Source of the DNA: Azolla caroliniana
Taxonomy: Eukaryota > Polypodiophyta
DNA: 64,000 nucleotides
Direction of reading: 5' to 3'
Assembly: GCA_043228905.1 (NCBI GenBank)
Contig: JBHGNT010000015.1
Span: 15,934,001 to 15,998,000, forward strand
A model generated the notes under the pieces. The model did no database searches. It worked only from the letters and a program-made list of their open reading frames with translations, and was not told the origin of the DNA. Below, piece after piece: positions 62,442-64,000 of the stretch (positions are counted from its first letter, which is position 1; each line of letters opens with the position of its first letter). A program made the translations under genes and the position numbers.

Positions 62442-62760
62442 TGGTGGATCACCACAACCCAGCTATCAAGGTGGTGCTGCAAGGGCAAGAAATCACGGGA
62501 TGCATTGTCAACGGAGGTTCCGGAGTGAATGTGATCAGTATAACCACATGTAACCACCTCCGAGGTATTATTGAATGGGAGGCATGCCCATTTCAGGTTC
62601 CCTTTGAAATTTCTGCCGTTGTGTTGGCTTTTGCCTCCAGGGGCGTATCCGATCTTGTTAGGAAGACCATGGTTGCGTTCTTCTAACATCAAGCACAACT
62701 GGCAACACAACTGCATTAGCTCCAGGTACCGACACAAGAGAACTCCGCACCTACAAAAGC
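62210..62760 (+). pseudogene. Gyp-C gag end and aspartic protease (broken)
   Basis: After a 33-C run, 62441-62610 reads PAIKVVLQGQEITGCIVNGG, SGVNVISITTCNHL, a retroviral-type protease in which the catalytic Asp of the DGGS box is Asn. A deletion and frameshift follow; 62610-62760 in the next frame reads PPGAYPILLGRPWLRSSNIK and HNWQHNC, the conserved protease end. Not functional. Confidence 0.75.
62408..62440. repeat. 33-base C homopolymer
   Basis: Uninterrupted run of cytosines. It lies in the gag-protease linker and would encode poly-proline. Length is likely unreliable. Confidence 0.95.
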
Positions 62761-62764
62761 AATA

Positions 62765-64000
62765 ATGCCACTATACGCGGAAGAAATTAACATGCTAGAA
62801 GGGTTGGAGGACATGGAACTCGAAGCATACCTGGATGAAAATCCGTGGATAGTACCGTTGTTTGAAATAGACGTCCTCGAGACTGCTAGCGAGTACATCC
62901 CAACGAGTGCTCCGAACAATGATAAATACGAACTAGATCCAAAATCTATGTTGGAGCTGAGCAAGGCATGGGAGGCGTTTGATAGGGAGATGGAAATATC
63001 ACGAAGAGTCACAACGTCGACCTTGGAGGAAATCAATTTAGGGCCAGCCGAGGTACCAAGGCTACTAACAATCGCAAAGGACTTGACGCCAAGAGAAAAA
63101 ATGGCCATGACTGAGTTGTTACGGGAGTTTAAAGATGTCTTTGTGTGGTCACATGAGGACATGAAGGGGCTAGAACCAAAATTTTACCAACACAAAATTA
63201 ACTTGGGCAATGATGTGAAACTAGTTCAACAGAGATGTTATCGCATGAACCCGAACTACATAGCACGCGTAAAACAGGAAATTTACAAACTCTTGAAAGA
63301 TGGATTTATTCGGCCGGTAAACCAAGCGACATGTCTTAGTCCAATAGTGGTCGTACCAAAGAAAAATGGCAAAATACGGGTATGTGTCAACTACCGCAAG
63401 TTAAACGTTGTCACAATCACCGACGCATTCCCCTTGCCATTTACGAATAGTGTACTAGACGTAGTCGCAGGTCACGACATGTACAATTTTCTGGATGGGT
63501 TTGGCGGGTATAACCAAATACGTATGCACTTGGAGGATCAGGAGAAAACCGCTTTTGTAACCAAATGGGGCATCTTTGTGGCTGTGGTAATGATATTCGG
63601 ACTAAAGACCACTCCAACCACGTTCCAACACACCATTGCGGAGATTTTCGGCGACTTCGTCCCTCCGTTCATGCAAGTCTTCCTAGACGGCTTTGCGGTC
63701 TATGGGACGCGAGGGGATCACTTGACCAATCTAAGGCTATGTTTAGAACGATGCCGTACTTCGCGCCTCAGCCTCTACCCAGCCAAGTGGGCATTCGGGG
63801 TCAAGAGCAGAACCCTTCTCGGGCACATAGTGAGCAAGGACGGTATAGCAGTGGACCCTGACAAAATCAAAGCCATAGTCGAGGCTAACACCCCTAGTAA
63901 TGCAAAGGCCCTTTGACATTTTTTAGGGAAAATCCGGTGGCACAATCGAATGCTCCGTTATTTGGCGGATTTCGGAAACACCGCTACAAGCTGTGGTGCA
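62765..64000 (+). pseudogene. Gyp-C reverse transcriptase (runs off the window end)
   Basis: Open for 383 codons: MLEGLEDMELEAYLDENPW linker, LLREFKDVFVWSHEDMKG, RMNPNYIARVKQEIYKLL, DGFIRPV, SPIVVVPKKNGKIRVCVNYR, LNVVTITDAFPLPF, YNFLDGFGGYNQIRMHLED, KTAFVTKWGIFVAVVMIFGL, and the active site VFLDGFAVYG, where the normal FLDD has become FLDG. A TGA at 63914 is followed in the same frame by HFLGKIRWHNRMLRYLADF to the window end. The motifs point to a non-chromovirus Ty3/gypsy lineage, possibly Tat-like. The loss of the second catalytic Asp shows it is dead. Confidence 0.87.

Overview
This is plant nuclear DNA made up almost entirely of nested LTR retrotransposons around one apparently functional host gene. 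Evidence for a plant: Ty1/copia elements whose primer-binding sites match initiator Met-tRNA (TGGTATCAGAGC type), a chromodomain Ty3/gypsy element, an L1-like LINE fragment, a CACTA-like terminus, long GA/CT arrays, and an intronless flavin monooxygenase with an N-terminal NTF2-like domain. A fern or other non-seed plant with a large genome would fit, but the sequence does not settle the species.

Layout. 1-8632: a degenerate copia RT fragment, a CDS-less copy of the monooxygenase locus flanks (963-1712), a LINE remnant fused to a copia leader (2237-4071), then the host gene at 5590-7419 with its promoter and 3' region. 8633-58108: one large nest. Family names used here are Gyp-A and Gyp-B (two related Ty3/gypsy families), Gyp-C, Chromo, and Cop-1, -2, -3. 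The outer shell is Gyp-A1 (+; 8633-17489 and 57288-58108), invaded by Cop-1 (10714-14919, TSD caaag) and by a copia-type solo LTR (16057-16797, TSD gtttc). It was then split by Gyp-A2 (-; 17490-57287). Gyp-A2 holds Cop-2 (-; 19586-30263), which itself holds Cop-3 (+; 24826-30081, TSD gagag), a Gyp-B solo LTR (30929-32663), and Gyp-B1 (+; 34680-56061). Gyp-B1 in turn holds a young chromovirus (-; 38850-45867) and a composite block bounded by inverted 624-bp Gyp-A LTRs (46166-51855). Inside that block are a second Gyp-B-like element and a 54-bp-arm hairpin. 58109-64000: a decayed Gyp-C element whose gag is duplicated across a 100-N scaffold gap, almost certainly an assembly artefact.

Most element genes carry premature stops, many explicable as C-to-T changes at methylated cytosines. 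The youngest insertions are Cop-3 (LTRs identical by eye apart from CT-repeat length) and Chromo (two 455-bp LTRs). Cop-3 lacks the N-terminal part of RT, so it probably moved in trans. In Gyp-A and Gyp-B the gag-protease frame ends at a T-TTT-TAR site, and a conserved peptide continues in the -1 frame into RT. This is the best candidate here for an undescribed mechanism. Only the monooxygenase is proposed as a working cellular gene; everything else is mobile-element sequence or its debris.
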